NCBI RefSeq assembly: GCF_012844305.1
Contig: NZ_JABANE010000030.1
Span: 19,212 to 83,211 of the forward strand
Source of the DNA: Flammeovirga aprica JL-4
GTDB taxonomy: Bacteria > Bacteroidota > Bacteroidia > Cytophagales > Flammeovirgaceae
Reading direction: 5' to 3'
DNA length: 64,000 bases
Below, piece by piece: positions 16,684 to 26,293 of this stretch. The position numbers and the translations under genes were made by a program. The notes beneath the pieces were generated by a model. The model had not been told where the DNA came from. It did no database searches and saw nothing but the letters and a program-made list of their open reading frames with translations. Position 1 is the stretch's first letter. Each line of letters opens with the position of its first letter.

Positions 16684-18852
16684 GTGCAAACAATATATTA
16701 CATATTATTTGAAGTCTTAAAAAGATGGTATTTGTGGACTATTCCTCCGGCAATAGCGGCAGTGTTTGTCTATACAAAAACGGCAGATTTTAAGAGCTAC
16801 GAATCTAAATCAAAACTTCAATTTGAGCTAACAAGTGATGAAAACTTGACTTTGAATAGTAAATCTATCAAGCTTTTTGAATATGGGTTTCTATTTAGTG
16901 ATGTGATTGAAGTGGCACGTTTAAAGCATGTTACGCAAAGAATCCAACTCCGTATTTTGAAAGATGGTGTAGGGGAGAAACAATACTTTGATTTTCCAAT
17001 TGATCAAAATTTATATGGATCAAAAGAAATTTTAGAGCGCATTGATTTCTTAGTAGCAAAGAACAAGCTTTTAGATATGCAGCGTCCTATTGACGTAGTG
17101 ATTTTACAGTTGCTTGAAAAAAATGGTATAACTCCTGATGCTGTAGAATCTAAAATTAAGATTTCAAGAATTGGTTCTAGTAAATACATGACAATTTCTG
17201 CTGAAGATAAGCAAGCTAAGGTAGCTTATTACTATGTGAAAATTATGGCAGAGGAATGGACGCAGGAATATAAAAATGAAATCAGCCATCAGTTGACTGG
17301 TAAGAGAATTATCATTGAAGAAACCACAAACAAGGCAAAAGAAGAATTAGATTATCTATTGGACTCCCTGAGAAATTACCAATCAAGATTCAATATTTTC
17401 AATGTGGAGGCTTCTTCTGATGCAGTCAACGAAAGGATTTTAGAATTGCAGAAAATGTTGGGCATGCTGAACAAAAATCATGCTGCACGCAGAAGAGCGA
17501 TTGATTATATAAAGCATCAACTTGAAGCGAAAACGGATTATGGGTATGCTAATCAGAATCAAAGTTTACATGAGCAGATAGTACATTTGAAGGATTCTTT
17601 ACAACAGCTAAAGTTGAGTAGAGAGTTTGATCAATTCAAGGCGGATCAGCTTCCTTTTGACTATCAAGATAATCTTGAAAATGAGATTTCCCACTTAGAA
17701 AGCCGATTGCAAAATTCTTTGAATGAATCTATTATAAACACTACTTATGATCCTTCTGCTACCAAACAAAGTATTGTTTCTGATTTAGTAGTATTAGAAA
17801 TAGAATATGAAAAAGAAGAAGCTATGATTCCTGTAGTGGAGTCTCAACTTTGGGCCGTCAAAAGTGAAGGGAAAAGATTAGTGGGAATTATTTCTCATGT
17901 TGACAACTTAAAACATAAAATCAATACCAAGGAAAAACATTATCTCAAATTATTAGACAAATTGAATGTCGCTTTGGTATTAGAGAAAGATGCAGGTAAG
18001 GATCTATTTGTGATTGAAGAAGCAAATTTCCCGCTTAAACCTAAGAGCTCAAAAAGAATGCTCTTAGTGGTTGGTACTTTTATGGGTGGTTTGTTACTGA
18101 TAATTGTAGTGATTGTAGCCACTTTGGCTTTGGATAGTAATCTTCATAAACAGTTTCAGTTTGAGCACGAAACAATCATTAGTACCGTCGCTCTAGTTTC
18201 TGGCCGAAGGTTTAAAGTCAATAAGATAATCGATAAAATACCTAAGCTGAATAAATTTTATGAAAAGAGGTGTAAGAAAAAAAATCAAGTTCTAGATGCA
18301 CATGAACGAGATGTTATTAAATCAATCCGAAAACAAGTGCTGGAAATTGACACCAAAGAGTCAGGCATTATATTATTTAACTATGTGAGGAGTAATAAGA
18401 TGCAATATCATACGGTAAAGAAGCTGTATGATTTTTTGCGTGTATTAGATGTAGAGACTTTAATCCTTTATGCGAACTGGGATATGCCTGACGCAGATTT
18501 TGAAGATGCACCTATTATAGGAAACAGTTATGCAGATGTAGAAACAGCTACAGAATCAGGTATGATTGATCTTTCCAAATATGCGGCTTCTCCATATGAT
18601 TACGCCTTGCCAAGCAAGTGGTTCAAAATGCTGAAAAGATTAAAAGAGCAATATAAATACATTTTCATTTTACCTCCTCCAATTAACAGTTCATTGGAAT
18701 GGAAAGAATGGATGGACTTGTCCTCAGATTTATACTATATGTATGAGTTACATTATCCATTTAATGAAGATGATGCTAAAAATCAGCATGAGATGTACGA
18801 ATCACATCTCAATATATTAGGTACTATAATTACTGAAGATGATGAATATTAA
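16684..18852 (+). CDS. Wzz/Wzc-like polysaccharide co-polymerase with degenerate kinase domain
   Basis: 722 residues. TM1 lies at about 17-31, a long periplasmic coiled-coil region spans about 100-440, and TM2 at about 459-482. A cytoplasmic domain follows at the place of a BY-kinase. That domain lacks Walker A: where GxxxxGKS should be (about 559-576) it reads GIILFNYVRSNKMQYH. The A' and B sites are LILYANWDMP (about 594) and YIFILPPPIN (about 659) instead of DxDxR and DTPP. No C-terminal Tyr cluster is seen. It should control chain length without kinase activity. The start is GTG; no early ATG exists. It overlaps the next gene by 14 bp. Confidence 0.75.
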   Translation: MQTIYYILFEVLKRWYLWTIPPAIAAVFVYTKTADFKSYESKSKLQFELTSDENLTLNSKSIKLFEYGFLFSDVIEVARLKHVTQRIQLRILKDGVGEKQYFDFPIDQNLYGSKEILERIDFLVAKNKLLDMQRPIDVVILQLLEKNGITPDAVESKIKISRIGSSKYMTISAEDKQAKVAYYYVKIMAEEWTQEYKNEISHQLTGKRIIIEETTNKAKEELDYLLDSLRNYQSRFNIFNVEASSDAVNERILELQKMLGMLNKNHAARRRAIDYIKHQLEAKTDYGYANQNQSLHEQIVHLKDSLQQLKLSREFDQFKADQLPFDYQDNLENEISHLESRLQNSLNESIINTTYDPSATKQSIVSDLVVLEIEYEKEEAMIPVVESQLWAVKSEGKRLVGIISHVDNLKHKINTKEKHYLKLLDKLNVALVLEKDAGKDLFVIEEANFPLKPKSSKRMLLVVGTFMGGLLLIIVVIVATLALDSNLHKQFQFEHETIISTVALVSGRRFKVNKIIDKIPKLNKFYEKRCKKKNQVLDAHERDVIKSIRKQVLEIDTKESGIILFNYVRSNKMQYHTVKKLYDFLRVLDVETLILYANWDMPDADFEDAPIIGNSYADVETATESGMIDLSKYAASPYDYALPSKWFKMLKRLKEQYKYIFILPPPINSSLEWKEWMDLSSDLYYMYELHYPFNEDDAKNQHEMYESHLNILGTIITEDDEY

Positions 18853-20065
18853 TTACCTTGACCTAGCCCATTACGTTTTACAGTTTGTAAGTTTTTACTT
18901 CTTATGCTATAGTTTTTATTGGATGATGACCCTGTTTATTGGTTCATTTTATAAAGAACCTGAAACTTCAACACATCCACAAAAAGACAGGTGGTTGGTA
19001 GTTTTGCCTGCTTATGCCCCGAATTCTACTTTTTTTGAAGTCCTGAAAAGCATTCGTGATCATCAGCCTCCTAATTTTATTGAGATGAAAACGTATGTTC
19101 TTTTTCAAAATACGAATGCCAAGTTTATTGATCAATGTTATCAGAAAATGGACTTTTTATGCAATCATAAAAGCTTTCATAATAGAGATGGAAATTCTTA
19201 TGTGCATGCATTGAAGTTCATTTGCCATCAAATTACTTCTGATAATCAACTCAAAATATTTGATCCTACTCACATTATATTATTAGATAAAGACAATATT
19301 ATTGCTCCAGATTTCTTCTACAAAATGAGTGCTTTAAGAGGGAATAATTATGATTTGATTCAAGGTAAAAGACTTCCTTTATCACAGAAAAATGGGGTGA
19401 CATCTTATGATCAAATTTCAGAAGCATTGAATGATATGATGATGAGACAGTATAGAGTGAAAATGGGTTGGTTGCCGGAATTAAGTGGGAGTGGTTTCTT
19501 AGTTGAGAAGAAACTTTTTATAAAAGGGGTTAATAAATTGGATGTGAATAACCCAGGAATGGATAAGAATCTATTGATCAATTGGTTATTGAATTTTTCT
19601 GACATCAAAGCTTGTTTCTCTAATACCACATTGCTTTATGAAGAAAAAACGGACGATATCAATGTACTTGGCGCTCAAAGAACAAGATGGTTTGCAGAAC
19701 AGTATCAAACTTTGGGAACTTACTTCAGTCAGCTGTTCATCAAAGGAATTACAACTTTTCGTTTAGAAATACTGGATTACATTTTTGCATTATCCCGTCC
19801 ACCAAGAAGTATTCATTTATTAATAGTTCCTGCATTGCTGATCCTTGAATTAGCCTTATTTAAAACCTCTGTTTTCAATCTTTTGTCCCTTCTTTTTATT
19901 GTTTTTGGGGTAATACTTTTTTTAACGAACCAAAGACTATGGAGAGCAGCATTTCATGTATTGAAAATGTTCCCTTCATTAATCATTAGCAATATTAAAA
20001 GCATCATGAAGATCGGGGCTCAAACCAAAGGAAATTTCATACATACTGAGAGAGAAGAAAAATAG
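18839..20065 (+). CDS. Membrane glycosyltransferase, family 2
   Basis: 408 residues. One N-terminal hydrophobic segment precedes a GT-A domain: RWLVVLPAYAPN, metal-binding LLDKDNIIAPDFF, acceptor region GSGFLV, and a QRTRWF motif of the Q(Q/R)xRW type found in processive GT2 enzymes. Two or three membrane helices follow (HLLIVPALLILELAL, LLSLLFIVFGVILFL). The enzyme should use nucleotide sugars at the inner membrane to build the polysaccharide repeat. It overlaps the upstream Wzc-like gene by 14 bp and is 5 bp from the Wzy-like gene, so translation is probably coupled. Confidence 0.8.
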   Translation: MMNINYLDLAHYVLQFVSFYFLCYSFYWMMTLFIGSFYKEPETSTHPQKDRWLVVLPAYAPNSTFFEVLKSIRDHQPPNFIEMKTYVLFQNTNAKFIDQCYQKMDFLCNHKSFHNRDGNSYVHALKFICHQITSDNQLKIFDPTHIILLDKDNIIAPDFFYKMSALRGNNYDLIQGKRLPLSQKNGVTSYDQISEALNDMMMRQYRVKMGWLPELSGSGFLVEKKLFIKGVNKLDVNNPGMDKNLLINWLLNFSDIKACFSNTTLLYEEKTDDINVLGAQRTRWFAEQYQTLGTYFSQLFIKGITTFRLEILDYIFALSRPPRSIHLLIVPALLILELALFKTSVFNLLSLLFIVFGVILFLTNQRLWRAAFHVLKMFPSLIISNIKSIMKIGAQTKGNFIHTEREEK

Positions 20066-20070
20066 GTCCG

Positions 20071-21633
20071 ATGATTATGAGAGTAGCAAAAAAAGTGATA
20101 AAGAAAATGATAGGAGAGCGGTACAATACCAATTTTGGTTTGTTCTGCCTTGTATCATTTGCATTGACAGTTGGTGTTTTAGTCATGAAAACCAATTGGG
20201 CAACCGCTATCGCTTTGGCATTTGTTTGTGTAGCAATGCCTGTCTTCTTTTCTCTTTTTGTAAAGCTGGAGTTTGCAATTTATTTCTTTCTTACACTTTC
20301 TATCTTCATTGGAGTCCCTTTAAAAATACCAACTTCTATACCTATTGGTATTTCATTTGACAGTTCCATTCTCTTCACTTTTTTTGGACATGTTTTTAAG
20401 TGCTACGAGAAAAAAGATTATAAATCCACTTTTAAGTTTTTCCCTGTTTATTTTGTCTATGCTTGGATGGGTTATAACTTTTTACAAGTAGGCAATCCTT
20501 GGGCAGCATCAAGAGCCGCGTGGTTTTATACTATGCGCCCCTATGTATTTTATCCTCTGATCTTTATTTTGACCTATTATCAATTCAAAACAAAAGAACA
20601 AATCTTAAAAGTATTACATTTCTTTTTAGTTATCACAACGATCTGTGCCGCTTGGGGGTGTTATCAGTTTTTGTTTGGATATCTTAATTTTGAAATGATG
20701 TGGGTACTGGCCAATGATGCCAAACACTTAGTTTATATTAATGGCCGTTGGCGTTCTTTTGGAACAACAGGATCACCTGCTCACTTTGGCGTATTGATGG
20801 GGCTGATGTTCAATTTTTATGCGATTTTAGTACCTGTTTACAAGAAATTATCTCAAAAAATATTTATGGTAATTGCTCTTGTTATTATTTTTCTTGGGCT
20901 CGTTTGGTCGGGAACTCGTTCTGGATTTGCCATTGTGCCTATTGGCTTCATTATCATTATCGGGCTCTGGGGAAATACCAAAATTTATATAGTAGGAGCT
21001 GTTTTGGTAGCCATCATGACTTTCATAATTGTAACGCCTTCTAACAATTATCATATTCAAAGAATCCAATCTACTTTCAATGCAAGCGAAGACGAATCTT
21101 ATAAGGAAAGAAAAAGGAATCAAGAAAGAATTAAGCCTTGGCTGGCGAAGCATCCAATTGGCGGTGGGCTTGGCAGTACAGGAATATGGGGTATGAAGTT
21201 CTCTCCAGGAACTATGCTTTCAGGTTTTGCACCAGATTCAGGTCATGTGAGGGTGATGGTTGAAACGGGGTATGTTGGGCTGGTCGTTTATCTTTCTTTC
21301 TATGCCGCTTTGTTATTGCCAGCTTTTTTCAAAGTCAAAGTCTGGAGCTTACAGGACAAGGATTACAAGTTGCTTATACTCACATTTTTTGCCTTCTACG
21401 GTGCATTTATGGTAGTTGAGCAAGCTCAGGATATCAACGGAATTCTACCTTTCAGTGTGGGTTTATGGTTCTTTTCCGCTATATTTTGCCGTTTGATTAA
21501 ACTAGCTTTAGCAGATGAATTTAGAAGATGGGTAGAATTAAATGATCAAAGAAAAGAGGAGTTTGAAGAAAGAGAGAAACGAAAATTTGCAAAAAGACAG
21601 AAATATTTGAAGAGGTTATTTGATGAAGAATAA
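20071..21633 (+). CDS. O-antigen ligase/polymerase (Wzy-like)
   Basis: 520 residues with about 10-12 hydrophobic segments. A large loop (ERKRNQERIKPWLAKHPIGG with following GGLGSTG) has the Arg, W and HPxxGxGxG features of the Wzy_C/O-antigen ligase family. The C-terminus is a charged cytoplasmic tail (RKEEFEEREKRKFAKRQKYL). The family polymerises lipid-linked repeat units or ligates glycans on the periplasmic side. With the Wzc-like protein and flippase in the same locus, polymerase is the more likely role. It lies 5 bp after the GT2 gene. Confidence 0.85.
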   Translation: MIMRVAKKVIKKMIGERYNTNFGLFCLVSFALTVGVLVMKTNWATAIALAFVCVAMPVFFSLFVKLEFAIYFFLTLSIFIGVPLKIPTSIPIGISFDSSILFTFFGHVFKCYEKKDYKSTFKFFPVYFVYAWMGYNFLQVGNPWAASRAAWFYTMRPYVFYPLIFILTYYQFKTKEQILKVLHFFLVITTICAAWGCYQFLFGYLNFEMMWVLANDAKHLVYINGRWRSFGTTGSPAHFGVLMGLMFNFYAILVPVYKKLSQKIFMVIALVIIFLGLVWSGTRSGFAIVPIGFIIIIGLWGNTKIYIVGAVLVAIMTFIIVTPSNNYHIQRIQSTFNASEDESYKERKRNQERIKPWLAKHPIGGGLGSTGIWGMKFSPGTMLSGFAPDSGHVRVMVETGYVGLVVYLSFYAALLLPAFFKVKVWSLQDKDYKLLILTFFAFYGAFMVVEQAQDINGILPFSVGLWFFSAIFCRLIKLALADEFRRWVELNDQRKEEFEEREKRKFAKRQKYLKRLFDEE

Positions 21634-21778
21634 TGTTACAGAAATAAGAATATAACCGAAAACTAATAGAACTATTTTAAGATCATTCATGAATATAGAA
21701 ACGTAATTTCTTAATAAAAATTTGAATTGAATCATTCTTTTAAAATCAATGTTCTACAGTAAACATTAATTATTGACA

Positions 21779-22936
21779 ATGAGAAAAGTACTATATCTAG
21801 AAGACGACCGATTTATGTTTGAATTTGTAGAGCATGTTCTGAAACATAAATACGAAATCATCGAAGCACGAAGCATCGAGCAAGCTCAAGAAATCTTATC
21901 AAAAGTATCCATTTCTTTATTACTATCAGACTTACATATTCATGATGAAAGTATGATCGATTTTTTAGGGGAACTAAAACAAGATGATGCCTACAAACAT
22001 CTTCCAATTGTGGTGTTGACTTCTGAAATAGATGTCAACTGCAAAATGGAGCTTTTGAAATCAGGGGTGAGTGAATATATCACTAAACCTTTTGTTCCTG
22101 AAAACCTCGATATTATTCTTGAAAATGTAATTTATCAGTTTGAGGTGCTGGATGATTATGAAATGGTTGAGTTTCCTAAACAAAAACTTTTGAAACGACG
22201 AAGAAACCTATATGTGCTATTAAATGATTTTACTAAAAGGATCTTTGATATAGTTGTTTCTGCTACTTTGATCATCATATTGTCACCCATTCTGTTATTA
22301 ATTGCGGCAGCGATAAGGCTTGAATCTAAAGGTGCTGTAATTTATTCGGCCAAAAGAGTGGGGCGGTATTATGCCATTTTTCCATTTTATAAATTCAGGT
22401 CAATGAGAGTAGACGCTGATAGTATGGTCAGTTCTTTACAAAAAGAGAACGCTTACAATAATGAGGAAGAAGGAGATGAAAAAGAGAAGAAGGAAGAGAT
22501 AGATCCTCATATGCTTTATAGTGACAAAGGTTTTCAAGTCACCTATAAAGATTATATCAAAGAGAAAAATAAGTCATCCTTTTTTAAGTTGAAAAACGAT
22601 CCGAGAGTAACAAAAGTAGGTGCCCTGATCCGTAAAACGAGTCTTGATGAATTGCCACAGTTATTTAATGTTTTGTTTGGTCATATGTCCATTGTGGGCA
22701 ATCGTCCATTGCCTATCTATGAGGCGGAGCAAATGACTAAGGATAAGTCAATCTTGAGGTTCGCAGCCCCTGCTGGAATCACAGGTTTGTGGCAGGTAGA
22801 AAAATCAAAAAGAGCTTTTATGTCCATCGACGAGAGAATCGAACTAGACACAAAATATGCCCGAAAGTATAATATATTTTATGATATCGGACTTATGCTG
22901 AAAACAATTCCTGCTATGATACAAAAAGAAGAATAG
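21779..22936 (+). CDS. Response-regulator receiver domain fused to priming sugar-phosphate transferase
   Basis: 385 residues. Residues 1-120 are a complete CheY-like receiver: acidic pocket E8/D9, phosphoacceptor D51 in [10 protein letters not shown]81, and K103 in ITKPF. Residues about 145-385 are a bacterial sugar transferase: the membrane segment around 155-180, YKFRSM at 204-209, catalytic SLDELPQ (D290/E291), [12 protein letters not shown] and GITGLWQV. A charged insert at about 215-270 is longer than usual. The enzyme should attach the first sugar-phosphate to undecaprenyl phosphate. The start ATG at 21779 is used, not the TTG two codons earlier. A receiver in place of the usual N-terminal membrane part suggests phosphorylation control of polysaccharide initiation. 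Confidence 0.88.
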   Translation: MRKVLYLEDDRFMFEFVEHVLKHKYEIIEARSIEQAQEILSKVSISLLLSDLHIHDESMIDFLGELKQDDAYKHLPIVVLTSEIDVNCKMELLKSGVSEYITKPFVPENLDIILENVIYQFEVLDDYEMVEFPKQKLLKRRRNLYVLLNDFTKRIFDIVVSATLIIILSPILLLIAAAIRLESKGAVIYSAKRVGRYYAIFPFYKFRSMRVDADSMVSSLQKENAYNNEEEGDEKEKKEEIDPHMLYSDKGFQVTYKDYIKEKNKSSFFKLKNDPRVTKVGALIRKTSLDELPQLFNVLFGHMSIVGNRPLPIYEAEQMTKDKSILRFAAPAGITGLWQVEKSKRAFMSIDERIELDTKYARKYNIFYDIGLMLKTIPAMIQKEE

Positions 22937-23111
22937 AAGTTAAATCATAAGTATTTGACCTTTCTGATATTTTTAATTTTTAGGACTATTTCACTCTGAA
23001 AGAATAATTTAATATACGCTATATAACATTGTATTGTACTATCTCAATATTTTTAAAGTGAAGCTAATATTATTTAGTACTTTAATAAATAAAAATTTAA
23101 ACCAATAAAAA

Positions 23112-24194
23112 ATGAATATACAATTTCTTTCATGCTTAGAAGGAAAGTTTGGTATTGGTCAGTATTCAGAAAGATTAGCTCAAGGAATGTATAGACATGG
23201 TTTAGAGATTTTACTCTCCCGAAAAAAGGGAGCTGAATTTCCATTTACCAATCACTACCATCATCGCTCGTTAAAAAATCTACGAAACTACATAGCACCC
23301 TACTATATGTATAAAGAGTTAAATAACCAGCATAGAAAATATTCAATTTATCATGCAGATAACATTGATGCTTTTACAGGGTACTATTGGTCCAATAAAA
23401 AAAAGGCGGGTAAAAATATAGTCACTATTCATGATGTGATTCCGCTTCATTTTAAAAATGAGAATCCTCTTGTGCATCAGTATTATCTATATCAGTTAAA
23501 TACGTCTTTAAAGCATTCTGATCTGATTGTGACCGTTTCTGAGACTTCTAAGCAAGATTTGGTAAAGATGACTAATGTTGATCCAAGTAAAGTGGAAGTG
23601 GTATATAATGGCATTGATCATGATACATTTTATTGGGACAAAAACTTCAAATCAGAAAATGATAAATTCACCATACGTTATTTAGGTGGATTGGGAGTAG
23701 TGCATAAAAATGCCTCAGCTTTGATTGAAGTAGCTAGAATACTTGAGGAAAAGGGATTGGATTTTAAAATGGAGATAGGTAGCGGAAATCCAGCTTATAC
23801 CAACCTTCCCGATTTAGTAGAAAAGTACAATCTTAAAAATGTTTCTTTTGTAGGGTATGTAGCAGATAAAAATCTACAGGAATTTCTTCAGACAGCCGAT
23901 GCTTTTTTATACCCATCCAAGTTTGAAGGGTTTGGCTTCCCGCCATTAGAAGCAATGGCTTGTGGCACAGCCACAGTTTCATCCAATGAAGGCTCTTTAG
24001 GAGAAGTTTTAGAAAATGGTGCATTACTTTCTTCATCTGCACCCGAAGAATTGGCTGAAAATATTATTCGCCTAATGAGCGATGAAAACTTGAAAAAAGA
24101 ATACGAACAAAAAGGGATAGAGACAGCCCAAAAATATACATGGAGTAAGGCGACCAAGGACCTTGCAAATATTTACGAAAACCTAATGCGATGA
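23112..24194 (+). CDS. Glycosyltransferase family 4
   Basis: 360 residues, GT-B fold. The donor domain shows the GT4 signature PSKFEGFGFPPLEAMACGT with SSNEGSLGEVL, including the ExFGxxxLEAMA glutamates. RYLGGLGVVHKN marks the domain border. The N-terminus contains VTIHDVIPL and LIVTVSETSK, typical of mannosyl- or glucosyl-transferase relatives. It is cytoplasmic or peripheral to the membrane. It starts a run of ten genes with overlaps or very short gaps to 36394. It resembles in layout the GT4 gene at the end of that run. Sugar specificity cannot be read from sequence. Confidence 0.88.
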   Translation: MNIQFLSCLEGKFGIGQYSERLAQGMYRHGLEILLSRKKGAEFPFTNHYHHRSLKNLRNYIAPYYMYKELNNQHRKYSIYHADNIDAFTGYYWSNKKKAGKNIVTIHDVIPLHFKNENPLVHQYYLYQLNTSLKHSDLIVTVSETSKQDLVKMTNVDPSKVEVVYNGIDHDTFYWDKNFKSENDKFTIRYLGGLGVVHKNASALIEVARILEEKGLDFKMEIGSGNPAYTNLPDLVEKYNLKNVSFVGYVADKNLQEFLQTADAFLYPSKFEGFGFPPLEAMACGTATVSSNEGSLGEVLENGALLSSSAPEELAENIIRLMSDENLKKEYEQKGIETAQKYTWSKATKDLANIYENLMR

Positions 24195-25081
24195 AAATAA
24201 GTATTATAGTTCCGACTCATAACAGGATGTCTTCTATGCTCACTTTAGCAGAGGCTTTAGATACCCTTGATTTTCCAGATTACGAAGTGATTATTGTTTG
24301 TGATACTTGCAAGGATGATACGAAAAAGGAATTGGATAAACGCTATGCTCAAAAAGAGAACTGGAAAATAGTTGAAGTGGAGAAAGCAGGGCCAGCTAAA
24401 GCTCGAAATACGGGTGCAAAATTGGCTCAAGGTGAAATTTTAGCTTTTACAGATGATGATTGTATTCCAGATAAAAATTGGTTGCAAGTCATTCATCTTA
24501 ATTTGAGTGATAATCCTAATGTTGTAGGATTAGAAGGTTTGACTTACACTTACAAGAAAGAAGTAACTCCACTGACACATCAGATTGAAAATCTAGATGG
24601 AAACCCGGCAGTGCCTACTTGTAATGTTGCTTTTAGAAAAGAGACATTTGATTACCTCAATGGGTTTGATGAAACTTTCCCTTATGCTCATAATGAAGAT
24701 GCTGATTTTGCATGGAGAATGAGAGAGGTAGGTGAGATTGTATTTACTGAAGAAATGAAAGTCTGTCATCCGCCACGTCAGGAGTCTTTTTCTAAAATGA
24801 AATCCAGAATGAAAATTTTAGAGAGTGAGTTTCTATTATATTATAAAAATGCAAATCTCTATCATAAATATAGAAACACATCACCTTGGGTGACTATTTA
24901 TTGGGAAGTCTTTTTCTATCATCAGTTGATGAATCTTAAAAGTACTTTCAAATACTTTTTCAGACCAAAACTATTCTGGGGCGGGTTGCAACTTATTTTC
25001 TATTGGTGGATGGACCTGATCGTTTTATTCCCGAAATATTTTGCCTCTAACTTCAAATATCAAAAACAATTTCAATCATAA
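24191..25081 (+). CDS. Glycosyltransferase family 2
   Basis: 296 residues starting MKISIIVPTHNR, the GT2 nucleotide-binding strand. The metal-binding DxD is FTDDDCIPDKNWL, and the catalytic region is HNEDADFAWRMRE. One hydrophobic C-terminal segment (FWGGLQLIFYWWMDLIVLF) may anchor it to the membrane. It overlaps the upstream gene by 4 bp (ATGA), so translation is coupled. It probably adds one residue of the repeat unit; donor and acceptor unknown. Confidence 0.87.
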   Translation: MKISIIVPTHNRMSSMLTLAEALDTLDFPDYEVIIVCDTCKDDTKKELDKRYAQKENWKIVEVEKAGPAKARNTGAKLAQGEILAFTDDDCIPDKNWLQVIHLNLSDNPNVVGLEGLTYTYKKEVTPLTHQIENLDGNPAVPTCNVAFRKETFDYLNGFDETFPYAHNEDADFAWRMREVGEIVFTEEMKVCHPPRQESFSKMKSRMKILESEFLLYYKNANLYHKYRNTSPWVTIYWEVFFYHQLMNLKSTFKYFFRPKLFWGGLQLIFYWWMDLIVLFPKYFASNFKYQKQFQS

Positions 25082-25087
25082 TAAACT

Positions 25088-26293
25088 ATGCATATTTTTA
25101 GACCCATTGTATTACAAGCACTAACGAGAGTCGATGAACAGTTTGGTGCTACATCTATCTCTTTAGCGAAAAAGTGGTCTAGAGATAGATTGGTATTTTA
25201 TGTAGATCATCCTTACACTTTTAAGGATCTTACAAATGAGGCTTATCAAGAACAGCTCAGTATTAGAAAAGAACTTTGGAAAAAAAACATCTATCATTTT
25301 CAACCTTTTGATGATTATCCAAACTTTATAAATATATGTCCAAGTCCTGTTTTCCCAATCAATTTTCTTCCTCCTGGAATGATCTATAATCAGTTGAAAA
25401 CAAAAAACTGTAAAACGATTTGGAAAGCAATTGATACCGTGTTGGATCGCTTTCATGTGAAAGATAATTTTGTGTATATCAATTCTTTTAATCCAGTATA
25501 TTTTTCTATTCATTCGAAGAAAAAATATATCATGTCCATTTATCATTGCGTGGACTTAATAGAAGGGGAAAAGTATATCGCAAAGCATGGTAAAACAGCA
25601 GAGAAAAAAGCAGCGGCAAATGCAGATTTAGTAATAACTACCTCAGACGAATTAAGACATAAATTAGAACCGTTTGCAAACCATATTGAGACCGTTTATA
25701 ACGGGGCGGATTATGACTTTTTTCAGAGAGAGCATTATTTCGAGCCTCATTTAATGAAGAATATCCCGAAAGGAAAAAGAGTAACATATGTAGGGAATAT
25801 TGGTTTGAGAATCAACTATAAATTGTTGGAGAAGATTGTGAAAAATGATCCAGAATTGCAACTAATTCTGATCGGCCCAATTAATGAGAGAGAATTCAGA
25901 GGTGGAAATTTATTGGATTATAAGAATGTTCATCATTTAGGCCCTCAAAAAATGGACGATGTTCCTGACTATATTTATTATTCTGATGTCTGCATTATTC
26001 CATTTCTCTGTAATGATCTGACACAATGTATTTATCCTCTAAAAATCAATGAATACTTAAGTGTTGGGAAGCCTGTTTTAACAACTCCTTTTACCAATTT
26101 AGAGGATTTTGATGAGGTGGTTCATATATATGATGATGACCTATCATTCGAAAAGGAGTTGAAGGTGGCATTAGAGGATTCTAAGAAAAAAGTACAAAGA
26201 AGAAAAGAAATCGCTAAAACAAATAAATGGGAAAATAGAGCGAGTCAGTTCCATAATATTTACCTCGATAAAATCAATAGAAATGCTCAGTAG
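25088..26293 (+). CDS. Glycosyltransferase (GT1/GT4-like, TuaH-type)
   Basis: 401 residues. The C-terminal half has VTYVGNIGLRINYKLLEKIV, LQLILIGPINEREF and CIYPLKINEYLSVGKPVL, the GT-B donor-domain features of the GT4/TuaH-like group (K-x2-EYLS-x-GKPV). The N-terminal half (VLQALTRVDEQFGATSISLA, then KKYIMSIYHCVDLI) fits the acceptor domain of the same group. It lies 6 bp after the GT2 gene and its end overlaps the acyltransferase gene by 11 bp. Specificity unknown. Confidence 0.8.
   Translation: MHIFRPIVLQALTRVDEQFGATSISLAKKWSRDRLVFYVDHPYTFKDLTNEAYQEQLSIRKELWKKNIYHFQPFDDYPNFINICPSPVFPINFLPPGMIYNQLKTKNCKTIWKAIDTVLDRFHVKDNFVYINSFNPVYFSIHSKKKYIMSIYHCVDLIEGEKYIAKHGKTAEKKAAANADLVITTSDELRHKLEPFANHIETVYNGADYDFFQREHYFEPHLMKNIPKGKRVTYVGNIGLRINYKLLEKIVKNDPELQLILIGPINEREFRGGNLLDYKNVHHLGPQKMDDVPDYIYYSDVCIIPFLCNDLTQCIYPLKINEYLSVGKPVLTTPFTNLEDFDEVVHIYDDDLSFEKELKVALEDSKKKVQRRKEIAKTNKWENRASQFHNIYLDKINRNAQ

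Noticed and set aside
25163..25546. Open frame of 127 codons antisense to the glycosyltransferase at 25088
   Set aside because: Shadow of a well-supported gene, low-complexity hydrophobic translation, no family features.
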